Below, piece after piece: positions 25,550-34,724 of a DNA stretch of 64,000 nucleotides; position 1 is the stretch's first letter, and every line of letters begins with the position of its first letter. Below the pieces are notes generated by a model. It was given only the letters and a program-made list of their open reading frames with translations. It was not told the DNA's origin and ran no database searches. Made by a program: the position numbers and the translations under genes. This DNA comes from Halalkalibacter alkaliphilus (GTDB taxonomy: Bacteria; Bacillota; Bacilli; Bacillales; Bacillaceae_D). The DNA lies in contig NZ_JAKRYL010000006.1 of assembly GCF_023555415.1 (NCBI RefSeq), positions 158,131-222,130 on the forward strand. The letters are read 5' to 3'.

Positions 25550-25760
25550 AGTCACTCTCCCGTTCAATAATAATTCCGTAATCTAATATTTAGCATCTCG
25601 AATAATAAATGACTACCATTAATACTACTCCTGTGGTCAAGAATTCGTCAATATTCTATTTCAATTTTCTGTTATTTCAAAAACCTCTCATTGTTAAATA
25701 AAACAGGTAAGCTCGGGAAAGGAGCTTACCAAAGAATTATTAGAGTAGGGGTTACGTTAG

Positions 25761-25800
25761 ATCGCTTCGAGTTAATGAAAAAAGGAAAGGGCGCCTTTTT
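25761..25800. repeat. Left flanking copy of the spoVR terminator segment
   Basis: ATCGCTTCGAGTTAATGAAA and the next 20 bases repeat the sequence at 26,397-26,436 in direct orientation. The right hairpin arm is degraded here (continuing ACTTTAATAG), so only the right-hand copy folds perfectly. The direct repeat brackets the 132-bp array. Confidence 0.85.
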
Positions 25801-25809
25801 ACTTTAATA

Positions 25810-26396
25810 GTGCGCCTAAAGGAGAAACCCGCTCCTTTAGGCTTAAGACATTACGGCGGCTTCGCTCATCCTCTCGTTCTTCAAATGGGAAAGTACTTTT
25901 GGCGGTATTTGTGCGAACATGTTTGCGATGGCTACGCTCGCCGTGCGCCTAAAGGAGAAACCCACTCCTTTAGGCTTAAGACATTACCGCAGTCCTGCTC
26001 ATCCTCTCGATCTTCAAATGGGAAAGTACTTTGGCGGTATTTGTGCGAACATGTTTGCGATGGCTTCAATCGCCGTGCGCCTAAAGGAGAAACCCGCTCC
26101 TTTAGGCTTAAGACATTACCGCAGTCCTGCTCATCCTCTCGATCTTCAAATGGGAAAGTACTTTGGCGGTATTTGTGCGAACATGTTTGCGATGGCTTCA
26201 CTCGCCGTGCGCCTAAAGGAGAAACCCGCTCCTTTAGGCTTAAGACATTACGGCACTCCTGCTCATCCTCTCGTTCTTCAAATGGGAAAATACTTTGGCG
26301 GTATTTGTGCGAACATGTTTGCGTTGGCTACGCTCGCCGTGCGCCTAAAGGAGAAACCCACTCCTTTAGGCTTAAGACATTACGGCGGCTTCGCTC
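25810..26396. repeat. Tandem array of 132-bp hairpin units
   Basis: The unit begins GTGCGCCTAAAGGAG and recurs at 25,810, 25,943, 26,075, 26,207 and 26,339, so period 132 bp (first unit 133). There are four full units and a partial fifth. Each has a perfect hairpin CCTAAAGGAG-loop-CTCCTTTAGG, then GGCTTAAGACATTAC and a GC-rich linker. Variation is confined to the loop (CCCGC or CCCAC) and the middle of the unit (ACGGCGGC or ACCGCAGTCC). The unit length is a multiple of three without stops, so spurious open frames cross it on both strands. No unit-specific spacers exist, so it is not CRISPR. Confidence 0.9.
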
Positions 26397-26404
26397 ATCG
26401 CTTC

Positions 26405-26446
26405 GAGTTAATGAAAAAAGGAAAGGGCGCCTTTTTTCATTAACTC
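26405..26446 (-). terminator. Terminator hairpin abutting the spoVR stop codon
   Basis: GAGTTAATGAAAAAAGG (26,405-26,421) and CCTTTTTTCATTAACTC (26,430-26,446) form a perfect 17-bp stem with an 8-base loop. Its outer base belongs to the spoVR TAG stop codon. It is also the outermost part of the array. Confidence 0.85.
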
Positions 26447-27858
26447 TACAGGTATTTTCTATGGACTTTTTTTCCGTCGTAGACGAAGGCGATTTCTTTT
26501 TCATTTATAATTGTTTCAATATGAACAGGGCGTCCCCAAAGTTGGAATAAATATGGGAGTACCTTTTCTAAATAACCAACATCTAATTCTGTTCCTTCAT
26601 AATTGTGTTTAATATAAAGCTCGCCATTTTTTAAATAATCACCGTCTGTAATGACCAGATATGGAAACCCTCCGTTTACTCGAGATTGAGCTAGTTGATC
26701 TCTAACTTGTTCCCATTGTTTATCAATTATTTTGTAATCCGCACCTTGTTTTTGAAACAAGTACATATCTTCTCGTGTAACGAGGTCCTTCGTTAAATAG
26801 TTTCTAATGAAGGAGATATCTGACTCAATTTCTCGAACTTCAAACATCTTTTCTCGACCACTACCTGGAGTTACACCTTGACGTTCTTGCATATCTTTTG
26901 TTGGATTGTTATATCTTTCTTCAATATCTTCAAATATTTTCAACCCTAAATAATATGGGTTAATAGTTGTTTTCGATGGCTGTACAACGCCCGCATTTAA
27001 TTTGGCAAATTCAATGGTCTCTTCACTAGTTAAATCCATTTCTCGAAGGATACGTTGATGCCAATATGATGCCCAGCCTTCATTCATGATCTTTGTTTCT
27101 AATTGTGGCCAGAAATATAACATTTCCTCTCGCATCATTGTTAATACATCACGCTGCCATGGTTCTAGTTCTCTACTATATTCCTCAATAAATAACAATA
27201 TATCTTTTTCAGGACTTGGAGGGAAATGTTTCTTTCTCGGCTTAGGTATTTCAGTTTTTTTCTTTTCGTCAAGAGCCCATAAATCATCATATTCTGATAG
27301 TTTCTTCTTCGGCTCTATCTCTTCCTCGTCCTCCATGCTCCAATTTAGTTTTGGACGCAGAATACTTGGATCAATATGTTCCTGTATAGCTAAAACGGCA
27401 TCTAGAAAATTCTCCACTTCTTCTTTTCCATGTACATGTTCATAGTGAGCAATTCGTTCAGCTGTTGCACTCATACTTTCCACCATGTCTCGGCGAGTAT
27501 TTGAGAACCTTACATTATTTTTAAAGAAGTCACAATGGGCAAGAACATGAGCAACAATTAATTTATTTTGGATAAGAGAATTGCTGTCTAATAGAAATGC
27601 ATAACAAGGATCAGAATTAATTACAAGTTCATAGATTTTGCTAAGCCCCAAATCATATTGCAGTTTCATTTTATGAAATTGCTTACCAAAGGACCAATGA
27701 CTATACCTAGTTGGCATCCCATAAGCACCGAATGTATAAATAATTTCAGCTGGACAAATCTCATATCTCATCTCATAAAAATCGAGCCCAAACCCCTCAG
27801 CTATTTCTGTAATTTCAGCAATAGAGTGTTCAAGTTGCTTCCAATTTTCCGACGACAT
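26446..27858 (-). CDS. spoVR: SpoVR family sporulation/stress protein
   Basis: 470 residues, the usual size. The SpoVR family is involved in spore cortex formation in Bacillus and works in a functional group with the PrkA kinase and YhbH/YeaH proteins, both of which are also encoded in this window (59-64 kb). Recognisable parts are the N-terminal domain with [16 protein letters not shown], the central [16 protein letters not shown] segment and the conserved C-terminal region with ERYNNP and TEL-type strands. No catalytic function is firmly known. The stop codon is fused to a terminator hairpin and then the repeat array. Confidence 0.95.
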   Translation of the reverse strand: MSSENWKQLEHSIAEITEIAEGFGLDFYEMRYEICPAEIIYTFGAYGMPTRYSHWSFGKQFHKMKLQYDLGLSKIYELVINSDPCYAFLLDSNSLIQNKLIVAHVLAHCDFFKNNVRFSNTRRDMVESMSATAERIAHYEHVHGKEEVENFLDAVLAIQEHIDPSILRPKLNWSMEDEEEIEPKKKLSEYDDLWALDEKKKTEIPKPRKKHFPPSPEKDILLFIEEYSRELEPWQRDVLTMMREEMLYFWPQLETKIMNEGWASYWHQRILREMDLTSEETIEFAKLNAGVVQPSKTTINPYYLGLKIFEDIEERYNNPTKDMQERQGVTPGSGREKMFEVREIESDISFIRNYLTKDLVTREDMYLFQKQGADYKIIDKQWEQVRDQLAQSRVNGGFPYLVITDGDYLKNGELYIKHNYEGTELDVGYLEKVLPYLFQLWGRPVHIETIINEKEIAFVYDGKKVHRKYL

Positions 27859-27950
27859 TCGAATCCCTCCTTGAACGTGCTTTCTTTCAATTTATGATGA
27901 GTAAATACAAATCATGAGTACAACTGCTCTTATTTCTTTTAAAAAAAGCA

Positions 27951-27980
27951 AAAAAAGCTACCAATCTTGGTAGCTTTTTT
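27951..27980. terminator. Bidirectional terminator after pgcA
   Basis: AAAAAAGCTACC (27,951-27,962) and GGTAGCTTTTTT (27,969-27,980), a perfect stem with A and T tails, starting 6 bp beyond the pgcA stop. Confidence 0.85.
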
Positions 27981-27985
27981 ACTAT

Positions 27986-29722
27986 TTATATTAGCTTGTG
28001 AACTAGCCCCATCACTGCTTGTTTTAATTGTTCCAGCGATTTTTGGCTCTCTTCTAAAGTTTCTTTGTTAACTCCAAAATAAAATTTAATCTTCGGTTCA
28101 GTTCCTGATGGACGAATGCAGAACCAAGATCCGTCCTCTAAAATATATTTTAATACATTAGATGATGGCAATTCGATAGAACTCTCAACACCCGTTAATG
28201 CATTCTTAGATTTGCTTGACTTATAGTCTTCAATCGTTACAATCTTGTTTCCATCTAGATCATTAGGAGGAGTTTCTCGGAAAGAAGTGAGAATTTGATT
28301 AATCTGCTCAATTCCCGCTTTTCCTTTTAAAGTTAATGATTCTAATCCTTCTTGATAATAACCGTATTTTTCAAACACTTCAATTAGCCCATCGTACAAG
28401 TTCATATCACGTGATTTGTAGTACGCAGCTAACTCTGCAGCTAATAGGCAAGCTTGAACAGCGTCTTTATCTCTGACAAAGTCGCCAATTAAGTAGCCAT
28501 AGCTCTCCTCATATCCAAACAAGAAACTATGTTCACCTGATTGTTCATATTGTTTAATTTTCTCACCAATAAATTTGAAGCCAGTTAACGTGTCAACTGT
28601 TTTCAAATTATATTCATCTGCAACCGCTCTACCAATTTCAGATGTAACAATCGTTTTTAACACAACACCATTAGCAGGCAAGGTTTGTTGTGCTTGTTTT
28701 TGTGACAAAATATAGTCTAGCATTAATGCACCAGTTTGGTTTCCTGTTAATACTACATAGTTACCTTCACGGTTTTTAACCGCTACACCTACACGATCGC
28801 CATCTGGATCAGTTGCGATTAACACATCAGCATCAAGCTTTTTTCCGTGCTCAATTGCTAATTTAAAAGCAGCGTGCTCCTCTGGATTAGGGGATTTCAC
28901 TGTTGAAAAATTAGGATCAGGCAGTTCTTGCTCCGGAACAACTATTACTTGTGAAAAACCACTACTCTCTAAGACGCGTCGAACAGGAATATTAGCCGCT
29001 CCATGTAGAGGTGTAAAGACGATCTTTACCTTGTCACCAAATTGTTCAATGATATCTTTTTGAACAATAATTGACTGTAGCTTCTCATTATAAGCACTAT
29101 CAATATCATCTGAAATTACTTGAAGTAAACGACTTCCTTTAAGGTCTAATTCATCAGCAACTTCAATTTGAAGTTCATCTTCAATCTCATTTACATAGCC
29201 GACAAGCTCATCTGCAGGCCCTGGTGGCAATTGCCCGCCATCTTCACCATACACTTTGAATCCATTGTATTCAGGTGGATTATGGCTGGCTGTAATAACA
29301 ATTCCTGCGTATGCATTTAAATGGCGCACAGCAAAAGAAAGCTCAGGTGTAGGGCGGAGCTCATGAAATAAATACGACTTAATGCCATGCTTTCCTAATG
29401 TAAGTGCGGATTCAAGAGCAAACTGTCTAGATTTGTGTCTAGAATCAAATGCAATTGCCACTCCACGCTCTTTTGCTTCCGTACCAGCCTTTTCAATAAA
29501 GCGTGCTAGACCTTCAGCCGCTCTTCGAATCGTATATGTATTCATTCGATTTGGCCCTGGACCGATTTCACCTCTCATACCACCAGTTCCAAACTCTAAA
29601 TCTTTATAAAAGCAATCTTCAAGCTCTACTTCGTTATCTTTCTTCTCAATTAGCGCTTCTTTCCATTCTTCTTCTAAAGCTGAAAAATTGATCCACTTTT
29701 CATATTGATCTTTCCAAGTCAT
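27986..29722 (-). CDS. pgcA: Alpha-phosphoglucomutase
   Basis: 578 residues, as expected for PgcA of Bacillus. It interconverts glucose 1-phosphate and glucose 6-phosphate. The phosphoserine loop is TASHNP (144-149), the metal loop is DPDGDR, the sugar-binding loop is GYEESYGYL and the phosphate-binding loop is RPSGTEPK. In this window it links metabolism to the glgCDAP cluster: it makes the glucose 1-phosphate used by GlgC and uses that released by GlgP. In Bacillus it also feeds UDP-glucose for glycolipids and teichoic acid decoration. Monocistronic, ending in a bidirectional terminator. Confidence 0.96.
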   Translation of the reverse strand: MTWKDQYEKWINFSALEEEWKEALIEKKDNEVELEDCFYKDLEFGTGGMRGEIGPGPNRMNTYTIRRAAEGLARFIEKAGTEAKERGVAIAFDSRHKSRQFALESALTLGKHGIKSYLFHELRPTPELSFAVRHLNAYAGIVITASHNPPEYNGFKVYGEDGGQLPPGPADELVGYVNEIEDELQIEVADELDLKGSRLLQVISDDIDSAYNEKLQSIIVQKDIIEQFGDKVKIVFTPLHGAANIPVRRVLESSGFSQVIVVPEQELPDPNFSTVKSPNPEEHAAFKLAIEHGKKLDADVLIATDPDGDRVGVAVKNREGNYVVLTGNQTGALMLDYILSQKQAQQTLPANGVVLKTIVTSEIGRAVADEYNLKTVDTLTGFKFIGEKIKQYEQSGEHSFLFGYEESYGYLIGDFVRDKDAVQACLLAAELAAYYKSRDMNLYDGLIEVFEKYGYYQEGLESLTLKGKAGIEQINQILTSFRETPPNDLDGNKIVTIEDYKSSKSKNALTGVESSIELPSSNVLKYILEDGSWFCIRPSGTEPKIKFYFGVNKETLEESQKSLEQLKQAVMGLVHKLI

Positions 29723-29844
29723 TTTCTTCCTCCTAATTCATGCAGTATGTCGTTTATTATAGCATTTCAATTCTACCCCAGGACCTAATTATCCTTTAAA
29801 ATTCCAAAAATAAAAGTAAAAGATAATTAAATGAAGTGAAAAAG

Positions 29845-29884
29845 ATGGCACAGAAAAAGTCAACATCACCTTTTTCTGTGCCAT
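29845..29884 (-). terminator. Terminator downstream of the FixH-like gene
   Basis: ATGGCACAGAAAAAG (29,845-29,859) and CTTTTTCTGTGCCAT (29,870-29,884), a perfect 15-bp stem. On the minus strand CTTTTT follows. Confidence 0.8.
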
Positions 29885-29913
29885 TTAAACATGTGCTTCT
29901 TTATTTCTTTTAC

Positions 29914-30438
29914 TTATTTATTGAATACTGGAATATTATTTAAACTTCGCTGCAGCTCTGATGGAAGAGGTTGTTCTAGATGAAAATGATCTTTTGGATC
30001 TCGGTTTGCTTCTGAAACAATCGATCCATCAACTGTGAATAATATTTGATTTCTGTAAATATGATCTCCTTTTTCTGCTTCAACCATTGCAATCCACGTT
30101 CCAGGTACAGAAAATACTATCTCCGTTTCGTAAAGACCACCCTCTACCCGACTAAATACTTTTTTTATATGATGAACGGTATCTGGTCGATCGAATACAG
30201 CAGTAACGGTTGCATTTTCAATAGCATTTCCAAACTCATCCTCTAGAAAAACATGAAAATCTGTTGCTTGGCCTGTCTGAAAAAACTCATCTGCCCCTGC
30301 AAATGATAATGTCCAATTTGTTTCAAGCTTTTCCATGCTTGGTAATGTGGCAAGCACGTAAGAGGAAAGGACTAAAATACATCCCAGACTTAGCATAAGC
30401 ATTGGTCTCTTTTCTAATGGTTCCCTCTCTAGTCTCAT
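29914..30438 (-). CDS. FixH/YtkA-like membrane-anchored domain protein
   Basis: About 174 residues from the ATG at 30,438 with GGGAGGT seven bases upstream. A single N-terminal membrane helix (about residues 13-32) is followed by an extracellular beta-sandwich: FHVFLEDEFGNAIENATVTA, then GLYETEIVFSVPGTWIAMVEA. This is the YtkA/FixH-like fold seen in B. subtilis YtkA and related exported proteins. Some members act in copper handling or cytochrome oxidase assembly, but no metal motif is evident here. It lies 65 bp downstream of the yhcX-like gene, possibly co-transcribed. Confidence 0.75.
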   Translation of the reverse strand: MRLEREPLEKRPMLMLSLGCILVLSSYVLATLPSMEKLETNWTLSFAGADEFFQTGQATDFHVFLEDEFGNAIENATVTAVFDRPDTVHHIKKVFSRVEGGLYETEIVFSVPGTWIAMVEAEKGDHIYRNQILFTVDGSIVSEANRDPKDHFHLEQPLPSELQRSLNNIPVFNK

Positions 30439-30503
30439 CAAGCTGACCTCCCTTATGAGTCACAATTCAGCCTATCCAAACTAAAGAGGAGGTAAACATA
30501 AAA

Positions 30504-32048
30504 TTAAGATTGTTTATAATTTATCGAATAAATGTCGTGCCTACGATCACGTAATTGATTCACACTACCAGCACGTCGATTTCTTCTAAGTATCTCTAAA
30601 TCAACGTCACCTACCACGACTGTTTCTATATTCGCTTGGCACTCACCTACAATTCCGTCACGGGCAAATGTAAAATCAGAAGGACTAAAAATGCCCGATT
30701 GTGCATATTGAATATCCATGTTTTCTACATCTGTTAAATTACCAACCGTTCCAGAAAGGACCGTGTACACCTGATTTTCAATTGCTCTAGCCTGAGAACA
30801 ATATCTAACGCGAAGGTACCCTTGACGATCATCTGTACAAAATGGCGTGAAAATTATATTTGCTCCTTTATCAACAGCAATCCTTGCTAACTCGGGAAAT
30901 TCAATATCATAACAAATTTGGATCGCAATTTTTCCGCAGTCAGTATCAAATACATTTACATGGTTTCCACCAGATATCCCCCAAAATTTCCGCTCATTTG
31001 GAGTTATATGAAGTTTGTACTGCTTTTCAATTGTCCCATCTCGTCTAAATAAATAAGCAATATTATAAATTTTCCCCTCTTCTTCAACAAAGTGTGAACC
31101 ACCAATAATGTTCACGTTGTATTTAACAGCTAGCATCGTAAATAGTTCAATATAATCCTCTGTAAACTCCGTTAAACGTCTTATCGCAAGACTTGGACTT
31201 TTCTCAGGTAAGAACGATAACAGTTGCAAAGTGAAAATTTCGGGAAATACGGCAAAGTCCGAATGATAGCTAGCTGCAACATCTGTATAGTATTCACATT
31301 GAATAGCAAAATCCTCAAAAGACGAAATTTTCTTCATTGCATACTGAATCGTTGTGATTCGAACAGGGAACGATGTTTTAAATTGTCGTTTTGGAACTGT
31401 AGGACGATAGTCAATATTATTCCACTCCATTAACGTAGCATACCGAAGTGACGCTCGGTCGTCCTCTAAATAATTTGGATTAATACGTTTCATAGTAAAG
31501 CCATTCATTACTTGAAACGTAAGAACAGGGTCGTATATGTTATGCATCGTAACTTCTTCAACATATTGCCGCGGCGTCATTTCTTTAGCGTGCTTAAAGT
31601 AATTAGGAATACGACCACCAATAATAATACTTTTTAAGTTTAACTCCCTGGCTAAGTCCTTCCTCGCTTCATATAATCTGTGACCAATCTTCATTCTTCT
31701 GTAATCGGGGTGAACCATGACCTCAATTCCATATAAATTATACCCTTCATAATCATGGTTTGTTATATATCCATTATCCGTTATTTCATCCCAAGTATGT
31801 TGGTCATCGTATTCATCAAAATTAATAATAAGACTAGAACAAGACCCGATAATTTCTCCGTCATACTCGACACAAAATTGACCTTCCGGAAAAATATCAA
31901 CATGACTTTGCAAGTGTTCTCGCTCCCAAGGCTCCATATTCGGGAAGCACAATTTTGACATTTCAATAATATCATCAAAGTCATCCGGTATAATATTTCG
32001 AATAATCATCTTTTTCTCAAATTTAGAAACATCTATTTTTTTAGACAT
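30504..32048 (-). CDS. yhcX: GNAT acetyltransferase fused to carbon-nitrogen hydrolase (YhcX-like)
   Basis: 514 residues from the ATG at 32,048, preceded by AAGGAG at eight bases; the ATG at 32,057 overlaps that site. The N-terminal about 200 residues are a GNAT N-acetyltransferase fold (GIEVMVHPDYRRMKIGHRLYEA contains the acetyl-CoA loop, split here across residues). The rest is a nitrilase-superfamily amidohydrolase with the catalytic Glu in FPEIFTLQLL, Lys in YKLHITPNE and Cys in IQICYDIEFPE. Length and domain order match B. subtilis YhcX. Substrate unknown; the fusion suggests acyl transfer and amide hydrolysis on the same type of metabolite. Confidence 0.9.
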   Translation of the reverse strand: MSKKIDVSKFEKKMIIRNIIPDDFDDIIEMSKLCFPNMEPWEREHLQSHVDIFPEGQFCVEYDGEIIGSCSSLIINFDEYDDQHTWDEITDNGYITNHDYEGYNLYGIEVMVHPDYRRMKIGHRLYEARKDLARELNLKSIIIGGRIPNYFKHAKEMTPRQYVEEVTMHNIYDPVLTFQVMNGFTMKRINPNYLEDDRASLRYATLMEWNNIDYRPTVPKRQFKTSFPVRITTIQYAMKKISSFEDFAIQCEYYTDVAASYHSDFAVFPEIFTLQLLSFLPEKSPSLAIRRLTEFTEDYIELFTMLAVKYNVNIIGGSHFVEEEGKIYNIAYLFRRDGTIEKQYKLHITPNERKFWGISGGNHVNVFDTDCGKIAIQICYDIEFPELARIAVDKGANIIFTPFCTDDRQGYLRVRYCSQARAIENQVYTVLSGTVGNLTDVENMDIQYAQSGIFSPSDFTFARDGIVGECQANIETVVVGDVDLEILRRNRRAGSVNQLRDRRHDIYSINYKQS

Positions 32049-32057
32049 CGAATCCAC

Positions 32058-32404
32058 TCCTTTCTATCCATTCATGAAGTTTACCTTTTTTTCTTTAGGA
32101 TGAACACTCTTTTGCATTTCACTCATATATTACGAATTCTCACTTACCTAGCAAGAGCATCCCTTTAATTTCCTAATATTAATCGTCTTTATTGATTTCT
32201 TCTTTCTTCTCGTGAAATTGCTCACCAAATGTCATTTAAAAATTTTTTTAATTGGTTGGAATGTTAAGCGCTCCCACTCGCATACACTGAAAACAACATT
32301 GTGGTCATGCCACTCACACGTTAGGATACCTCTATTGAAACAACTAGTATCCCCACAAAATGGTTCTTTTACGTTTAAAATTAATTCAGACTGGGGCGGT
32401 AAAA
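32058..32404. other. Upstream region of the glg operon, no supported gene
   Basis: The region where glgB would stand in the usual Bacillus glgBCDAP order. I see no branching-enzyme motif in any frame. A minus-strand open frame entering from glgC (32,232-32,477) is probably accidental. No convincing promoter could be chosen. Confidence 0.5.
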
Positions 32405-33559
32405 ATGAATCGAAGTCAAGAATGTGTTGCAATGCTACTAGCAGGCGGTGAAGGGAAACGGCTTGGAAACCTAACAAAAAAACTAGCCAAGCCTGCTGTC
32501 TATTTCGGAGGTAAATATCGAATTATTGATTTTCCATTAAGTAATTGCATTAATTCAGGTATTGAAACCGTTGGCGTACTCACTCAGTATGAGCCACTCG
32601 CGCTAAATAATCACCTTGGGATTGGAACGCCTTGGGATTTAGATAGACGCAACGGAGGGTTAACTCCACTTCCTCCTTTTGTTGAAAAACGAGGGGGATC
32701 ATGGTATTTAGGGACAGCAGATGCCATCTACCAAAACCGTTGTTTCATTGAGCAGTATAATCCTGAATACGTTTTAATTTTATCTGGTGACCACATTTAC
32801 AAGATGGATTACAGCCTAATGCTTGAATACCATAAGGAGCGTGGTGCTGATGCATCTATCTCTGTTATAGAAGTTCCATGGGAAGAAGCTAATCGTTTCG
32901 GCATTATGAACGCAACTGATAATGGAGATATTATTGAGTTTGAAGAAAAGCCTGCAAACCCTAAAAGCAATTTGGCGTCTATGGGCATTTACATTTTCAA
33001 CTGGTCAATTTTAAAATCCTATTTAAATATAGATGCACAATCCAAGGAGTCTAGTCACGACTTTGGAAAAGACATAATCCCAGCCATGCTTAAAGATAAT
33101 CGAAAGCTCTTTGCCTATCCATACTCAGGGTATTGGAAAGATGTCGGAACAGTTCAAAGTTTTTGGGAAGCCAATATGGATTTATTAAAGAAACAACCCT
33201 CTCTAAAACTTAATGAATACAACTGGCGCATTTACTCCGTTCACGAATGTCAATCACCGCAATATATTTCACCTCAAGCTCATGTCACAGACTCTCTAGT
33301 TAATGAAGGATGTGTCATTTACGGAGAGGTTTCCAAGTCTATTTTATTTCATCAAGTTGGTGTTGGCTGCCATAGTCAACTAGACCAATGTGTAGTCATG
33401 CCAAATGTGAAAATCGGCCAAAATGTTAAGTTAAAGAAAGTGATCTTAGCCGAAGGAGTAACGATACCTGATTATACAGAAATAGAATCACCCGATAATG
33501 AAATCATTGTAATAGATAAAGAAACCCCTATTCAAAACTACGCAACAATCCCTAGATAA
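32405..33559 (+). CDS. glgC: Glucose-1-phosphate adenylyltransferase, catalytic subunit GlgC
   Basis: 384 residues from the ATG at 32,405; the frame extends 15 codons upstream but the internal ATG begins the family homology and has GGGGCGG before it. GlgC makes ADP-glucose from ATP and glucose 1-phosphate. The nucleotide-binding motif is AGGEGKRLG near the N-terminus, [19 protein letters not shown] follows in pieces, and the active-site motif is [12 protein letters not shown]-terminal left-handed beta-helix holds hexapeptide repeats. It is first in glgC-glgD-glgA-glgP, with 24 bp to glgD. Confidence 0.96.
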   Translation: MNRSQECVAMLLAGGEGKRLGNLTKKLAKPAVYFGGKYRIIDFPLSNCINSGIETVGVLTQYEPLALNNHLGIGTPWDLDRRNGGLTPLPPFVEKRGGSWYLGTADAIYQNRCFIEQYNPEYVLILSGDHIYKMDYSLMLEYHKERGADASISVIEVPWEEANRFGIMNATDNGDIIEFEEKPANPKSNLASMGIYIFNWSILKSYLNIDAQSKESSHDFGKDIIPAMLKDNRKLFAYPYSGYWKDVGTVQSFWEANMDLLKKQPSLKLNEYNWRIYSVHECQSPQYISPQAHVTDSLVNEGCVIYGEVSKSILFHQVGVGCHSQLDQCVVMPNVKIGQNVKLKKVILAEGVTIPDYTEIESPDNEIIVIDKETPIQNYATIPR

Positions 33560-33583
33560 AATACACTTGAGAGGACGAAATGA

Positions 33584-34690
33584 ATGGAAAAACTTATCGG
33601 CGTTATTCAATTAGATGGTGAATTAGATTTATTAAAAGAACTTACGTATTTCCGGTGCGGGGCTGCTGTTCCATTCGGTAGTAGATATCGTATGATTGAT
33701 TTTGTTCTCTCTAATATGGTGAATTCTCAAATTCAAGATATTGCCGTTTTCACAAGGCAAAAGTATCGTTCACTCATGGATCACTTAGGTACAGGAAAGC
33801 CGTGGGATTTAGACCGAAAACGAGGGGGATTATTTATTCTTCCTCCTGATTGGAATGATCCTACCGATTTTTCCAGAGGAGACTTGCAGCATTTTCACAA
33901 CAATAGAGACTTCTTTAACCGGGGATTAGGAGAATATGTTCTTATTACCGGAAGTCACCACATATGCAATATTGACTATAGAAAAGTATTTCAACAACAC
34001 CTTAATACTGGTGCAGATGTAACCGCAATCTATCAACCTGTTACCCATCTGCAAAGTGAGCACTTAACCGAAAAGAAATTAGAGTTAGATGAGCTTGGAA
34101 ACGTATTAAACATTACGACGGATGCAAACAATTCTAATTTATTTATGGATATGTATATTATTAAAAAGTCTCTATTGTTAGAGCTAGTAGACTTCTGTAT
34201 TGCTAGAAAGAAAGAAAATTTACTACTTGATGGTATTATTGCCAATTTAAATCGTCTTACTGTGCATTCTTATGAATACAATGGATACTTATCCGTCATT
34301 AATTTAATCGAAAGCTACTATAAACACAGTATGTCTTTATTAGACATAGACGTTTATGCTCAATTGTTTTTAAATAGAAAACCTATTTACACGAAACCTA
34401 AAGATGAACCACCAACTAAGTATGCAAAAAGCGCTATCGCTAAGGGTTCATTAATAGCAAATGGTTGTGTGATTGAAGGTACAGTTGAAAATAGCATCTT
34501 ATTCCGCGGCGTTCACATACATAAAGACGCTGTCGTCCGAAATTCAATTATTATGCAACGTTGTGAAATACAAGCAGGAACCTTATTGCAAAATGTCGTA
34601 CTTGATAAAGACATCATTATTTCACCTGATCGCACTTTCATTGGTGCACCAGAGAACCCATACATCGTTGCTAAGAGAAAAGTATTGTAA
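33584..34690 (+). CDS. glgD: Glucose-1-phosphate adenylyltransferase regulatory subunit GlgD
   Basis: 368 residues. Homologous to GlgC through its length (FGSRYRMIDFVLSNMVNS; GTGKPWDLDRKRGG), but the N-terminal GGxGxRL nucleotide loop is replaced by QLDGELDLL and the SGDH motif by TGSHH. These losses are typical of GlgD, the non-catalytic partner that forms the heterotetramer with GlgC in Firmicutes. 24 bp after glgC and 34 bp before glgA. Confidence 0.95.
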   Translation: MEKLIGVIQLDGELDLLKELTYFRCGAAVPFGSRYRMIDFVLSNMVNSQIQDIAVFTRQKYRSLMDHLGTGKPWDLDRKRGGLFILPPDWNDPTDFSRGDLQHFHNNRDFFNRGLGEYVLITGSHHICNIDYRKVFQQHLNTGADVTAIYQPVTHLQSEHLTEKKLELDELGNVLNITTDANNSNLFMDMYIIKKSLLLELVDFCIARKKENLLLDGIIANLNRLTVHSYEYNGYLSVINLIESYYKHSMSLLDIDVYAQLFLNRKPIYTKPKDEPPTKYAKSAIAKGSLIANGCVIEGTVENSILFRGVHIHKDAVVRNSIIMQRCEIQAGTLLQNVVLDKDIIISPDRTFIGAPENPYIVAKRKVL

Positions 34691-34724
34691 TCCCTAAAAT
34701 AATAGTTCGAAAGGAGTTAAACTG

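Noticed and set aside
25810..26446. CRISPR array
   Set aside because: Units are contiguous 132-bp repeats with no unique spacers, and no cas genes are present.
25810..26550. Long open frames across the tandem array on both strands
   Set aside because: The 132-bp period is divisible by three and has no stops, so frames stay open by chance. Products are repetitive, exist in two plus frames and one minus frame, and resemble no protein.
32232..32477. Minus-strand 81-codon frame overlapping glgC
   Set aside because: It starts inside glgC on the opposite strand with no ribosome binding site. A protein-like stretch (GILTCEWHDHNVVF) was noticed but could not be linked to any family.
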